This document shows positions 49,343-58,666 of a stretch of DNA of 64,000 bases, one piece after another (the stretch's first letter is position 1; every line of letters begins with the position of its first letter). The DNA is taken from positions 27,559-91,558 of the forward strand of contig JALNZB010000010.1 in NCBI GenBank assembly GCA_023229545.1, in the 5' to 3' direction. Both the position numbers and the translations under genes were made by a program. The stretch is from Sulfuritalea sp. (GTDB taxonomy: Bacteria > Pseudomonadota > Gammaproteobacteria > Burkholderiales > Rhodocyclaceae). Under the pieces are notes generated by a model that had not been told where the DNA came from, did no database searches, and saw only the letters and a list, made by a program, of their open reading frames with translations.

Positions 49343-49950
49343 CCCGGTGGCGGCACGGTTTCCGCAAATGCGGGACGCTGCATGAGCTTGTCGTAAAGTC
49401 GGGCGAGATTGGGATATTGCTCGGTCCAGGGAATGTCGCCGAGCCGGAACGACACATAACCCAGCGCGCAGCCCACCGCGATGTCCGCCAGCGATATGCC
49501 GTTGCCGTGACACCACGGCTGCTCCCCCAGTTCATCGGACATGGCCCGCAATGCCTGCGTCACCTTGCCACGCTGCCGCTCGAACCATGAAGAGCTGCGC
49601 TCGCCATCGGCACGGCGCGACTCAAGCAGCGCCGCCACGGCGGCGTCGAGTACGCCATCGGCCAGCGCCTCCCAGCGCTTGACGCTGATACGCTCCCGTC
49701 CGGAAACAGGAATCAGGCGATTGTTCGGCGCCACGGTATCCAGGTACTCGGCAATAACGCGGGAATCAAACAGCGTACTGTCATCGTCCAGCACCAGCAC
49801 GGGAACCTTGCCCAGCGGGTTGAGCGCCGCCACCTGACTGCCCTCGGCCCATGGCGAATCGATAACCAGATCGTAATCGATCTTCTTTTCCGCCAGCACG
49901 ATACGAATCTTGCGAACATAGGGACTGGTAAGGGAGCCGATCAGTTTCAT
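49339..49950 (-). CDS. Glutathione S-transferase family protein
   Basis: 203 residues. Thioredoxin-like N-domain with SPYVRKIRIVLAEK, the NPLGKVPVL loop and DSRVIAEYLD (glutathione contacts), then the helical domain with LADIAVGCAL. SPYVRK has Ser at the catalytic position. Convergent with the DUF2486-like gene. Confidence 0.9.
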   Translation of the reverse strand: MKLIGSLTSPYVRKIRIVLAEKKIDYDLVIDSPWAEGSQVAALNPLGKVPVLVLDDDSTLFDSRVIAEYLDTVAPNNRLIPVSGRERISVKRWEALADGVLDAAVAALLESRRADGERSSSWFERQRGKVTQALRAMSDELGEQPWCHGNGISLADIAVGCALGYVSFRLGDIPWTEQYPNLARLYDKLMQRPAFAETVPPPG

Positions 49951-50099
49951 TTCTTCAAATCACGCGTTGAGGGGGTGGCAAAACTATAACACGCTGCCCT
50001 ATGCCGACAACGAGCTTGTGATCTGGCCGCCACAAGCCGCATGTTAAAATTTGACAGGTCGGCATCCCTCCTGCGCCTCGACCCTTTCTCGCCAAAGAC

Positions 50100-51467
50100 A
50101 TGACACTAACCGCACTGACAGCACTTTCGCCGCTCGACGGTCGCTACGCCGCAAAGGTCGAAGGCCTGCGCATCCATTTCTCCGAATACGGTCTCATACG
50201 CGCTCGCGTTCGTGTCGAAATCGAATGGCTCAAGGCGCTTGCGGTTGCCAGGGAAATCGCCGAATGTCCGCCATTTTCAGAGGCCACGATCACGGCGCTG
50301 AATGCTGTCATCGCGGGATTCTCGGTGGCGGACGCGAGCGCCATCAAGACCATCGAAGCCCGCACCAATCATGATGTCAAGGCCATGGAGTACTGGCTCA
50401 AGGAATGCCTCGCGGGAAACGCCGAGGTCATGCGCGTCAGCGAGTTCATTCATTTCGGCTGCACTTCCGAAGACATCAACAACGTGTCGCATGCATTGAT
50501 GCTGAAAGATGCCGTCACCGGCAGTCTGCTGCCCGAGCTTGACCGCGTCATCGCCCGTCTGCGCGAACTGGCGCATCAACTGGCCGAGTTGCCGATGCTG
50601 GCTCGCACCCACGGCCAGCCCGCGACACCGACCACGCTGGGCAAGGAAATGGCCAACATCGCCGCGCGCCTGATGCGCAGCCGCGAGCGGATTTCCGCCG
50701 TATCGCTCAGCGCCAAGTTCAATGGCGCGGTAGGCAATTACAACGCTCACCTGTCCGCCTATCCCGATATCGACTGGGAAGCCTTCAACCGCCGCTTCAT
50801 CGAGTCGCTCGGGCTGGAGTTCAACCCGTATACCATCCAGATCGAGCCGCACGACGCGATGGCCGAGTTGTTCGATGCGATGGCGCGCGTCAACACCATC
50901 CTGATCGATGCCGACCGCGACCTCTGGCAGTACATTTCGCTGGGCTACTTCAAGCAGAAGCTGAAGGAAGGCGAGATCGGTTCGTCGACCATGCCGCACA
51001 AGGTCAATCCGATCGACTTCGAGAATTCCGAAGGCAACCTGGGCTTGGCCAACGCCGTGCTGCGGCACCTGGCGGAAAAGCTGCCGATCTCCCGCCTGCA
51101 ACGCGACCTGACCGATTCCACCGTGCTGCGCAACATGGGCGTCGCCTTCGGCTACACGCTGCTGGCCTTCGACTCGACCCTGCGCGGACTGAGCAAGCTC
51201 GAAGCCAATCCGCAGCGCCTCGCCGAGGACCTCGATGACGCCTGGGAAGTCCTGGCCGAACCGGTGCAAACCGTGATGCGCCGCTTCGGCGTGCCCAACC
51301 CCTACGAACAACTCAAGGAACTGACGCGCGGCAAAGGCATCGAGAAAGACGCGCTGCGCCAGTTCATCGCCAAACTGCCGCTGCCCGAAGCCGACCGCCA
51401 GCGTCTGCTGGCCATGACGCCGGCTTCCTACATCGGCCTCGCGGCTGAACTGGCGAAACGCATCTGA
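50100..51467 (+). CDS. purB: Adenylosuccinate lyase
   Basis: 455 residues. Fumarase/aspartase fold; the GSSTMPHKVNPIDFENSEGN loop holds the catalytic Ser, and HFGCTSEDINN and RTHGQPATPTTLGKEMA the others. Opening LTALSPLDGRYAAKVEGL. Purine synthesis. A GST gene diverges from it. Confidence 0.96.
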   Translation: MTLTALTALSPLDGRYAAKVEGLRIHFSEYGLIRARVRVEIEWLKALAVAREIAECPPFSEATITALNAVIAGFSVADASAIKTIEARTNHDVKAMEYWLKECLAGNAEVMRVSEFIHFGCTSEDINNVSHALMLKDAVTGSLLPELDRVIARLRELAHQLAELPMLARTHGQPATPTTLGKEMANIAARLMRSRERISAVSLSAKFNGAVGNYNAHLSAYPDIDWEAFNRRFIESLGLEFNPYTIQIEPHDAMAELFDAMARVNTILIDADRDLWQYISLGYFKQKLKEGEIGSSTMPHKVNPIDFENSEGNLGLANAVLRHLAEKLPISRLQRDLTDSTVLRNMGVAFGYTLLAFDSTLRGLSKLEANPQRLAEDLDDAWEVLAEPVQTVMRRFGVPNPYEQLKELTRGKGIEKDALRQFIAKLPLPEADRQRLLAMTPASYIGLAAELAKRI

Positions 51468-51468
51468 C

Positions 51469-51798
51469 ATGGCGTTCGCCGACAACCTCAAGCAACTGCC
51501 GCGCATCTCGCATCTGGCCGCAATCCAGTTGCTCGACAGCGATGGCGCGATTGCCGCGACGATAGAAAACAGGCCGGGGCAAGCCGGCTCTCTGTCGATC
51601 TACAACCACCTTGGACAAATCTACGGCGCCATCACCACGGAAGCGGCCAAAAAAGGCCTGGAACTTTTCGCCGAGCATACGGACGACGCCAGGCAGAATC
51701 CCGGCAAGCACCCTCACATCGACCGCCTGCTGGCACTGGCCGCCGAAGGCAAGAGCCTGCTGCGGGTAAAGCACGTCTTCGCCACGGCAAGCGAATAG
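51469..51798 (+). CDS. DUF2322 protein
   Basis: 109 residues. FADNLKQLPRISHLAAIQLLDSDG, then GSLSIYNHLGQIYG and GLELFAEHTDDARQNPGKHPHIDRLL, match DUF2322. Cytoplasmic, unknown role. Starts 1 base after purB, so co-transcribed. Confidence 0.85.
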   Translation: MAFADNLKQLPRISHLAAIQLLDSDGAIAATIENRPGQAGSLSIYNHLGQIYGAITTEAAKKGLELFAEHTDDARQNPGKHPHIDRLLALAAEGKSLLRVKHVFATASE

Positions 51799-51922
51799 CC
51801 CGCCTTGCCTGGCCCGACAGGCGAACCCCGCTGCTTGAAGTATGGAATAATTCACTGGCGCCGGTCGTATGCCCGATACCGGTAGCCGCTGGCGTTCCCC
51901 TCGACAGAACAAGGAGCACTCC

Positions 51923-52393
51923 ATGAAATTCAAAAATATGGCCGTTGCAACGCTTGCTCTTGGTCTTTCCGCCGCCGCCCTGGCGCAAGCCATCGGCAAA
52001 GCCGAAGACCAGATTCGCTGGCGTCAGTCGGTGATGCAAACCCAGGGCTGGAGCATGGGCCGCATCAAGGCCAATATCGAAGGCACTTTCAACAAGGATC
52101 AGGTGATTCAGGCCGCAAATACCATTCAGGCGCTTGCCAATTCCGGCTCGGGCGGTCTCTTCCAGTCGGGCACCGGCACCGGCAAAGGCTGGCATGACAC
52201 TAACGTAAAGCCGGAATACTTCACCAACGCCGCGAAATTGAAGGAAGTCGGCATGGCCTACAACAAGGAAGCCAACGAAATGGCCAAAGTCGCTGCCAGT
52301 GGCGACGCTGCCGCAGTCAAAACCCAGTTCGGCAATCTGGGCAAGAGCTGCAAGGGCTGTCACGACGAATTCCGCAAGAAAGAAAACCAGTAG
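51923..52393 (+). CDS. Cytochrome c'
   Basis: 156 residues. Signal peptide cut after ALA. C-terminal CKGCH (143-147) and the preceding four-helix pattern (IGKAEDQIRWRQSVMQTQGW start) identify class II cytochrome c'. It binds NO or CO at a five-coordinate heme and protects against nitrosative stress. AAGGAG precedes the ATG. Confidence 0.93.
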   Translation: MKFKNMAVATLALGLSAAALAQAIGKAEDQIRWRQSVMQTQGWSMGRIKANIEGTFNKDQVIQAANTIQALANSGSGGLFQSGTGTGKGWHDTNVKPEYFTNAAKLKEVGMAYNKEANEMAKVAASGDAAAVKTQFGNLGKSCKGCHDEFRKKENQ

Positions 52394-52401
52394 TTTGCAA
52401 C

Positions 52402-52450
52402 GACTGGAAAATCCAGTCTGGTTGCGGCGGCCACCCACGGGTGGCCGTTT
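52402..52450. terminator. Two strong hairpins between convergent cytochrome genes
   Basis: GACTGGA/TCCAGTC with loop AAA at 52402-52418. CGGCCACCC/GGGTGGCCG with a 2-base loop region at 52428-52447, followed by TTT. The first hairpin lies 9 bases past the cytochrome c' stop. Together they should stop transcripts from both sides. Confidence 0.7.
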
Positions 52451-52454
52451 GCGT

Positions 52455-53159
52455 CTACCAGCTCGGCACGGCTGAGGGTGACGCGGGTGACGGCGACTGA
52501 ATCCAGGCGCCGCTGGCGCCATACACCGCGCCCAGAGCAATGGTCAGAGCGAGCATGAACGCAAGGACTCCGCCCCCTTTCGCCGTCTCGCCAGCGCCGT
52601 CCGCGTGGATACCGCTTCGCATAACTTTCCAGCCGGTGATCATCGGCATGATCAGGGTTTCTTTCTTGAAGCGAACGTAATAAAAGATGGCGCCAAGATG
52701 CGTCAGCACCAGCGCGATGATCAACGGCTCGATCAGGCGATGGATGGATACCACGCGATCCGAGAGCACCTTGCCGACCAGCGCGTAAAGCGGCCCCTCG
52801 AAGGCGATGTCGTCGTTGGCGAACAATCCCGTCGCCGCCAGCAGGGCCAGCGTGCCGAGCATGGCCAGCACCGACAGCGCGCCAAGCGGGTTATGTCCCG
52901 CGCCCTGCCATTCACCGCGCAGATAGGCCTTGATCGTGGCGGGACCGCGCACGAACTGGACAAAGCGCGAATGGGTCGAGCCGATGAAGCCCCAGACGAT
53001 GCGGAACACCAGCAAGCCGACTACCGCAAGCCCGATGCGCCCATGCCAGACCATGGCATTGCCGCCGATCTTGACCGTCACGAAGGAACCGACGAGGCAG
53101 AGCGCCAGCGCCCAGTGGAAAACCCGCGTCGGCAGATCCCAGACGCGGTAGCGCTGCAT
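52455..53159 (-). CDS. Cytochrome b561-type diheme membrane protein
   Basis: 234 residues. WDLPTRVFHWALALCLVG start with heme His, four or five helices, HGRIGLAVVGLLVFRIVWGFIGS (His), VVSIHRLIEPLIIALVLTHLGAIFYY (two His). Prokaryotic b561 family, which passes electrons from the quinol pool to c-type cytochromes. A cytochrome c' gene sits convergent, 61 bases away. The C-terminal 30 residues are an extra helix with a Pro/Ser tail. The start overlaps the secF stop by 1 base. Confidence 0.85.
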   Translation of the reverse strand: MQRYRVWDLPTRVFHWALALCLVGSFVTVKIGGNAMVWHGRIGLAVVGLLVFRIVWGFIGSTHSRFVQFVRGPATIKAYLRGEWQGAGHNPLGALSVLAMLGTLALLAATGLFANDDIAFEGPLYALVGKVLSDRVVSIHRLIEPLIIALVLTHLGAIFYYVRFKKETLIMPMITGWKVMRSGIHADGAGETAKGGGVLAFMLALTIALGAVYGASGAWIQSPSPASPSAVPSW

Positions 53160-54124
53160 CAGACCACGGCTTCCTGCTTCTCGACCTTGACCTGGATGAA
53201 CTGCTCGCGCGAGACGCCCATCCACATCACCAGCGGGCTGGCCACCAGAACGGAAGAGTAGATGCCGAACAGGATGCCGATGGTCAGCGCCAGCGCAAAG
53301 TAATGCAGCGCGGGGCCGCCGAAGACCAGCATCGAGGTCACCATCATCTGCGTGCAGCCGTGGGTGATGATGGTGCGCGAGATGGTGCTGGTGATGGCGT
53401 GATCGAGCACCTGCGGCGTCGTCAGGCCGCGCTTCTTCTTGAAGGTTTCGCGCACGCGGTCGAACACCACTACCGATTCGTTCACCGAATAGCCCAGCAC
53501 CGCCAATACGGCCGCCAGCACCGGCAGGGAAAACTCCCACTGGAACAGCGCGAAGAAACCCAGGATGATGATTACGTCATGCAGGTTGGCGATGATGGCC
53601 GAAACCGCGAAGCGCCACTCGAAACGCATCGCCAGATACAGCACGATGCCGCATATCACCAGCAACAGCGCCATCGCCCCGTCGGACGCCAGTTCCTTGC
53701 CGACCTGCGGGCCGACGAACTCGACGCGCTTCAGGGTCGGAGCGTCCGCCGCCATACCGCCCGCTGTCGCCGTACCGCCAGCGCCGACTCTTGCCAGCGA
53801 GGCCATGACGCGCTCGCCCACCTTGGAAGTCTCGGCATCCTTTGACAGTGGCACGCGGATCAACACGTCGCGCGAAGTGCCGAAATTCTGCACCTGGGTA
53901 TCGGTGAAGCCGTCGGCCTCCATCTGCTTGCGCAGCTTGTCGAGGTCGGGCGCCTGCGCGTAATTCACTTCGAGCAGGGTGCCGCCGGTAAACTCGATGG
54001 AGAAGTGCAATCCCTTGTTGACCAGGAAAAATACCGCCAGCAGGAAAGTGACCAACGAAATGACGTTGAACACCAGCGCATGGCGCATGAAGGGGATGTC
54101 TTTTCTGATGCGGAAGAATTCCAT
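53159..54124 (-). CDS. secF: Protein-export membrane protein SecF
   Basis: 321 residues. IEFTGGTLLEV in the first periplasmic domain, VEFVGPQVGKEL, then RRFE-type helices with GYSVNESVVVFDRVRE. The periplasmic domain holds an extra stretch around 107-130 (ASLARVGAGGTATAGGMAADAPT) which is longer than in typical SecF and includes repeat copy 8. With SecD, uses proton flow to pull exported proteins out. Confidence 0.94.
   Translation of the reverse strand: MEFFRIRKDIPFMRHALVFNVISLVTFLLAVFFLVNKGLHFSIEFTGGTLLEVNYAQAPDLDKLRKQMEADGFTDTQVQNFGTSRDVLIRVPLSKDAETSKVGERVMASLARVGAGGTATAGGMAADAPTLKRVEFVGPQVGKELASDGAMALLLVICGIVLYLAMRFEWRFAVSAIIANLHDVIIILGFFALFQWEFSLPVLAAVLAVLGYSVNESVVVFDRVRETFKKKRGLTTPQVLDHAITSTISRTIITHGCTQMMVTSMLVFGGPALHYFALALTIGILFGIYSSVLVASPLVMWMGVSREQFIQVKVEKQEAVV
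53768..53795 (+). repeat. Dispersed 28-bp repeat, copy 8 (perfect consensus)
   Basis: 28 of 28 match. Antisense in secF and translated as ARVGAGGTA in an insertion within the periplasmic domain. Confidence 0.85.
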
Positions 54125-54136
54125 CGCGATTCCTTC

Positions 54137-56014
54137 TTATTTGGTGGCGAGGCCGGGCTTCCAGACCTGACCGATGCTGACCGCCTCCAGCTTGCGACGG
54201 CGACCGTAGATGAGATTGATGATGGCCCGCGACACCACCACGGAGCTGAAGATCGAGGTCATGATGCCCAGGCAATGCACCACCGCAAAGCCGCGAATCG
54301 GACCGGAACCGAAAATCAGCAACGCGATGCCGGCGATCAGCGTGGTCACGTTGGAATCGAGAATCGTCGACCAGGCGCGCTCGTAGCCCGCCGTGATGGC
54401 GGCCTGCGGCGTGCTGCCGTTACGCAGTTCCTCGCGCACCCGCTCGTTGATCAGCACGTTGGCATCGATGGCCATGCCCAGCGTCAGGGCGATGGCGGCA
54501 ATGCCCGGCAGGGTCAGCGTCGCTTGCAACAGGGACAGCAGCGCCACCAGGAACAGCAGATTGGCCGACAGCGCGAGCACGGAAACCATGCCGAACAACA
54601 GGTAGTAGGCGATCATGAATGTCGAAATCGCCGAGAAACCCCACAGCGTCGACTGGAAGCCCTTGGCGATGTTGTCGGCGCCGAGGCTGGGGCCGATGGT
54701 GCGCTCCTCGATAATTTCCATCGGCGCCGCCAGCGACCCGGCGCGCAGCAACAGCGCCACATCGTTGGCCTCCATGGTGCTCATGCGGCCGGAAATCTGC
54801 ACCCGACCGCCTCCAATCTCGCTGCGGATTACCGGCGCGGTGACCACCTCGCCCTTGCCCTTTTCGATCAGCAGGATGGCCATGCGCTTGCCCACGCTCT
54901 CGCGCGTCACGTCCTTGAAGATGCGCGCGCCGGCCGAATCGAGCGACAGGTGCACCGCCGCTTCATGGGTCTGGTTATCGAAGCCGGGCTGGGCGTCGGT
55001 CAGGCGTTCGCCGGTGAGCACCACCTGCTTCTTCACCAGCAGACCGCGTCCGCCGCGCTCGACATAATATTCGGTGCCCATCGGCGGCTGGCCGCGCGCC
55101 GCCTGCTCCATGATCCCCGGATTGGCGCTGGCCTCGTCATCGACCATGCGCACTTCCAGCGTTGCCGTGCGGCCGAGAATGTCCTTGGCCTTGGCGGTGT
55201 CCTGCACCCCCGGCAACTGCACCACGATGCGATCCGCGCCCTGCTGCTGAATCACCGGCTCGGCGACGCCGAGTTCGTTGATGCGATTGTGCAGGGTGGT
55301 GATGTTCTGCTTGACGGCGAATTCCTGGATGCGCGTCTGCGCCATGGGTTTCAGCGTCGCCATCAGTTTGAGGTCCTGACCGTCCTGGGCATCAACCAGC
55401 AGAAGGTCGGGTTGGTTATCCGCCAGCACGGCGCGCGCCTTTTCGCGGGTTTCCGCCTCGCGGAAACGAATCACCACGCTCTGCCCTTCGCGACCGATGC
55501 CGCCATGGCGGATGTTCTTGTCGCGCATCAGGCTGCGCAAATCGGCGCCGATCGAATCGAGGCGTTTGGTCAGCGCGCCCTTCATGTCCACCTGCAACAG
55601 GAAATGCACGCCGCCGCGCAAATCGAGGCCGAGATACATCGGCAGGGCGTGAATGCCGGTCAGCCAGTTGGGCGAGTTCGACACCAGATTCAGCGCCACG
55701 CTGTAGGTCGCATCGACCGCAACCGGATTCAGTGCCTTCTCGATCACGTCCCGGGCCTTGATCTGGGCATCGGTATCGACCAGCCGCACGCGTATGCTGT
55801 TCAGGTCGAGGACGATGCCCTGCGGAACGACGGATGCCGCTTTCAGCGCATCCTCCACCTGGGCCATGAGCTTGGCATCGACCTTGTGCGTGGATTTGAC
55901 GCTGGCTACCTGCACGGCCGGCGCCTCGCCAAAAAAGTTGGGCAGGGTGTAGAGCAGTCCAAGCACCACGGCGACCAGCACGATGGAGTTTTTCCAGAGG
56001 GGATAGCGATTCAT
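54137..56014 (-). CDS. secD: Protein-export membrane protein SecD
   Basis: 625 residues. LGLDLRGGVHFLLQV, then the P1 head with ELGVAEPVIQQQGADRIVVQLPGVQDTAKAK and the membrane part with TLTLPGIAAIALTLGMAIDANVLINERVREE. 12 bases before secF. Works with SecF and YajC. Confidence 0.95.
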   Translation of the reverse strand: MNRYPLWKNSIVLVAVVLGLLYTLPNFFGEAPAVQVASVKSTHKVDAKLMAQVEDALKAASVVPQGIVLDLNSIRVRLVDTDAQIKARDVIEKALNPVAVDATYSVALNLVSNSPNWLTGIHALPMYLGLDLRGGVHFLLQVDMKGALTKRLDSIGADLRSLMRDKNIRHGGIGREGQSVVIRFREAETREKARAVLADNQPDLLLVDAQDGQDLKLMATLKPMAQTRIQEFAVKQNITTLHNRINELGVAEPVIQQQGADRIVVQLPGVQDTAKAKDILGRTATLEVRMVDDEASANPGIMEQAARGQPPMGTEYYVERGGRGLLVKKQVVLTGERLTDAQPGFDNQTHEAAVHLSLDSAGARIFKDVTRESVGKRMAILLIEKGKGEVVTAPVIRSEIGGGRVQISGRMSTMEANDVALLLRAGSLAAPMEIIEERTIGPSLGADNIAKGFQSTLWGFSAISTFMIAYYLLFGMVSVLALSANLLFLVALLSLLQATLTLPGIAAIALTLGMAIDANVLINERVREELRNGSTPQAAITAGYERAWSTILDSNVTTLIAGIALLIFGSGPIRGFAVVHCLGIMTSIFSSVVVSRAIINLIYGRRRKLEAVSIGQVWKPGLATK

Positions 56015-56059
56015 GGCAGGGTGACCGGCGCCGCATTGATGCGGCCGGCATTCACAAAA

Positions 56060-56401
56060 TTACAGGTTTTTCAATGTGCCCTTGGGCAGCATCGCGCCCA
56101 CGGCATTCTTCTGCACGGTAATTGTCACCGCGCCATCCTTGCCTTCAGCCACTTCTAGGCTGAGGTAGTTTTCTCCCACCTTGGCAATGCGACCGGCAAT
56201 GCCACCTTGGGTAATCACCTCATCGCCCTTGGCCAGTTCGCTGACCATTTTCTGTTGCTCCTTGGCCTTCTTCATCTGCGGCCGGATCATGACGAACCAC
56301 AGCACGATGAACATCAAGAGAATGGGCAGCATGCCCATCAAGCCGCCCATCGGGTCGGCGGCGGCACCGGCCGCCTGCGCGTAAGCATTAGAAATCAGCA
56401 C
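56060..56401 (-). CDS. yajC: Preprotein translocase subunit YajC
   Basis: 113 residues; one membrane helix (LMGMLPILLMFIVLWFVMIRPQMKKAKEQQKM), then a soluble tail with GDEVITQGGIAGRI. 45 bases before secD. Typical order tgt-yajC-secD-secF. Confidence 0.94.
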   Translation of the reverse strand: MLISNAYAQAAGAAADPMGGLMGMLPILLMFIVLWFVMIRPQMKKAKEQQKMVSELAKGDEVITQGGIAGRIAKVGENYLSLEVAEGKDGAVTITVQKNAVGAMLPKGTLKNL

Positions 56402-56437
56402 TATGACTCTCCATGAATGTCGAACGGAACTGGTGGA

Positions 56438-57586
56438 TTATACCTGTCCTCCTGCCCGTCCCCGGTTAAAACGGAGTTGAAACCCGACAAAGTCGCCCTG
56501 CTCGATGGCGGCGCGCATTTCCTCCATCAGCGTCTGGTAATAGAACAGGTTGTGAATGGTATTGAGCCGCGCGCCGAGAATCTCGCCGACGCGATGCAGA
56601 TGATGCAGGTAAGCGCGGGTGAAATTGCGGCAGGTGTAGCAGCCGCAGGTCTCGTCCAGCGACCGGGTATCGGCCTTGTGCTGCGCGTTCTTGATCTTCA
56701 CGTCGCCGTGCCGGGTAAACAGCCAGCCGTTGCGCGCATTGCGCGTCGGCATCACGCAGTCGAACATGTCGATGCCCTGCCCCACCGCATACACCAGATC
56801 TTCCGGCGTGCCGACGCCCATCAGGTAGCGCGGCTTACCGGTCGGCAGGCGCGGCGCGGTGTGAGCGAGGATGCGAGCCATTTCCTCCTTGGGTTCGCCG
56901 ACCGACAGGCCGCCGATGGCAAAGCCGTCGAAACCGATGTCGACCAGAGTCGCCAGCGATTCGTCGCGCAATGCCTCGTGCATGCCGCCCTGGACGATGC
57001 CGAACAGCGCGTTGGTATTTTGCAAGCGGTCATGCTCGTCACGCGAGCGTTGCGCCCAGCGCAAGGACAGTCGCATCGACTCCGCCGCCACCGCGTAGTC
57101 CGCCGGATAGGGCGTGCATTCGTCAAAGATCATAACCACGTCCGAGTTCAGCACATGCTGGATGCGCATCGATTCTTCCGGCGTCAGGAACAATCTGTCG
57201 CCGTTGATCGGCGAGGCGAACTTGACGCCCTCCTCGCTGATCTTGCGCAGATCGCCCAACGAGAACACCTGGAAGCCGCCGGAGTCGGTCAAGATCGGCC
57301 CGTTCCAGCCCATGAAGCGGTGCAGGCCGCCATGCGCCGCAATAACCTCCAGCCCCGGTCGCAACCAGAGATGGAAAGTGTTGCCGAGCACGATGGAAGC
57401 GCCAATATCGACCAGTTCATTCGGCGCCATGGCCTTGACCGTGCCGTAAGTGCCCACCGGCATGAAAGTCGGTGTTGGCGTGCCTTGCATGCCGGGATTC
57501 CCGCTTCGCGGGGCGGCAACGCCATGGGCTAGCGTCAATTGTCCGCGCCGCGCCGCGCCGTCCGTGGCAAGCAGTTCAAAGTTCAT
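56438..57586 (-). CDS. tgt: tRNA-guanine transglycosylase
   Basis: 382 residues. Catalytic Asp in LTDSGGFQVFSLG, FDECTPYP, zinc ligands in CGCYTCRNFTRAYLHHL. Inserts preQ1 in tRNA. Overlaps queA by 4 bases and precedes yajC by 36 bases. Confidence 0.95.
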   Translation of the reverse strand: MNFELLATDGAARRGQLTLAHGVAAPRSGNPGMQGTPTPTFMPVGTYGTVKAMAPNELVDIGASIVLGNTFHLWLRPGLEVIAAHGGLHRFMGWNGPILTDSGGFQVFSLGDLRKISEEGVKFASPINGDRLFLTPEESMRIQHVLNSDVVMIFDECTPYPADYAVAAESMRLSLRWAQRSRDEHDRLQNTNALFGIVQGGMHEALRDESLATLVDIGFDGFAIGGLSVGEPKEEMARILAHTAPRLPTGKPRYLMGVGTPEDLVYAVGQGIDMFDCVMPTRNARNGWLFTRHGDVKIKNAQHKADTRSLDETCGCYTCRNFTRAYLHHLHRVGEILGARLNTIHNLFYYQTLMEEMRAAIEQGDFVGFQLRFNRGRAGGQV

Positions 57587-58608
57587 TGCGACTTTCGATG
57601 CAGCAACATGGCATCTCCGTAACTAAAGAAACGATAGCTGGCGGCAATCGCGTGGCAGTAGGCCGCACGAATTTCATCCAGCCCGCCAAACGCCGAGACC
57701 AGCATCAGCAAGGTCGACTTGGGCAGGTGGAAATTGGTGATCAGCATATCCACCACGCGAAATTTGAAGCCGGGAGTGACGAACAGCGCCGTCTCGCCAG
57801 CGCCGACTTTCAGGCTTCCGTCCAGCGCCGCCGATTCCAGCACGCGCAAGGACGTGGTGCCGACCGCGACGATGCGCCCGCCGCGCGCTTTGGCCGCCGC
57901 TATCGCATCCACGGTGGCTTGCGGCAGCACATAGCGCTCGGTGTGCATGCGATGCTGCGTCAGGTCGCTGGTCCGCACCGGCTGGAAGGTGCCGGCGCCG
58001 ACGTGCAAGGTGACGTAAGCCACGCCGATACCGGATTCGCGCAAGTGCCGCAGCATCTCCTCGTCGAAGTGCAGACCCGCAGTAGGCGCCGCCACCGAGC
58101 CCTTCTCTCGCGCATAGACCGTCTGGTAGCGCAGTTCATCGGGCGCTTGCGCCATGCGCTCGATATACGGCGGCAGCGGCAGGCGGCCATGACGCTCGAT
58201 CAGTTCGGCCGCGTCTCCAGCAAACCGCAGGCGATAGAACTCGCCGTCGCGTCCCAGCACTTCGACATCGAGCGCATCCTCCAGCCGCAAGCGACTGCCC
58301 GGCTGCGGCGATTTGCTCGCCCGCACCTGGGCCAGCACCACGTTGTCATCGAGCAGACGTTCGACCATGACTTCGACCTGCCCGCCGCTGTCCTTGCGCC
58401 CCAGCAGGCGTGCGTGAAGTACCCGACTGTCATTCATCACCAGCAAGTCGCCGGCACGCAGCCACTGCGGCAAATCGACAAACAGATTGTCCGTGCGGCA
58501 CTCGCCATCGACCACCAGCAGACGACTCGCCGAGCGTTGCGGCAAGGGCGTTTGGGCAATCAGTTCCGCCGGCAGGGCGTAGTCGAAATCGGCGAGTGTC
58601 AGAGGCAT
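57583..58608 (-). CDS. queA: S-adenosylmethionine:tRNA ribosyltransferase-isomerase
   Basis: 341 residues. ADFDYALPAELIAQTP start, TAGLHFDEEML, GTTSLRVLESAA and MLITNFHLPKSTLLMLVSAFGG. Makes epoxyqueuosine in tRNA. A segment KVGAGETALFVTPG (267-280) is encoded by repeat copy 9, in a place where homologues have a similar length, so no indel is seen. Confidence 0.95.
   Translation of the reverse strand: MPLTLADFDYALPAELIAQTPLPQRSASRLLVVDGECRTDNLFVDLPQWLRAGDLLVMNDSRVLHARLLGRKDSGGQVEVMVERLLDDNVVLAQVRASKSPQPGSRLRLEDALDVEVLGRDGEFYRLRFAGDAAELIERHGRLPLPPYIERMAQAPDELRYQTVYAREKGSVAAPTAGLHFDEEMLRHLRESGIGVAYVTLHVGAGTFQPVRTSDLTQHRMHTERYVLPQATVDAIAAAKARGGRIVAVGTTSLRVLESAALDGSLKVGAGETALFVTPGFKFRVVDMLITNFHLPKSTLLMLVSAFGGLDEIRAAYCHAIAASYRFFSYGDAMLLHRKSQ
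57787..57810 (+). repeat. Dispersed repeat, copy 9 (24 bases)
   Basis: 21 of 24 match. Antisense in queA, read as KVGAGETA. Confidence 0.6.
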
Positions 58609-58666
58609 CGGGGAAACGAAGGACAGAAGTTTGCCGGCGCCGCGCGCCGAATCCTTGCCGCTGTAT

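Noticed and set aside
50041..50079. TTGACA before purB as a -35 box
   Set aside because: No -10 hexamer at suitable spacing follows; a TATAAC at 49985 also lacks a matching -35.
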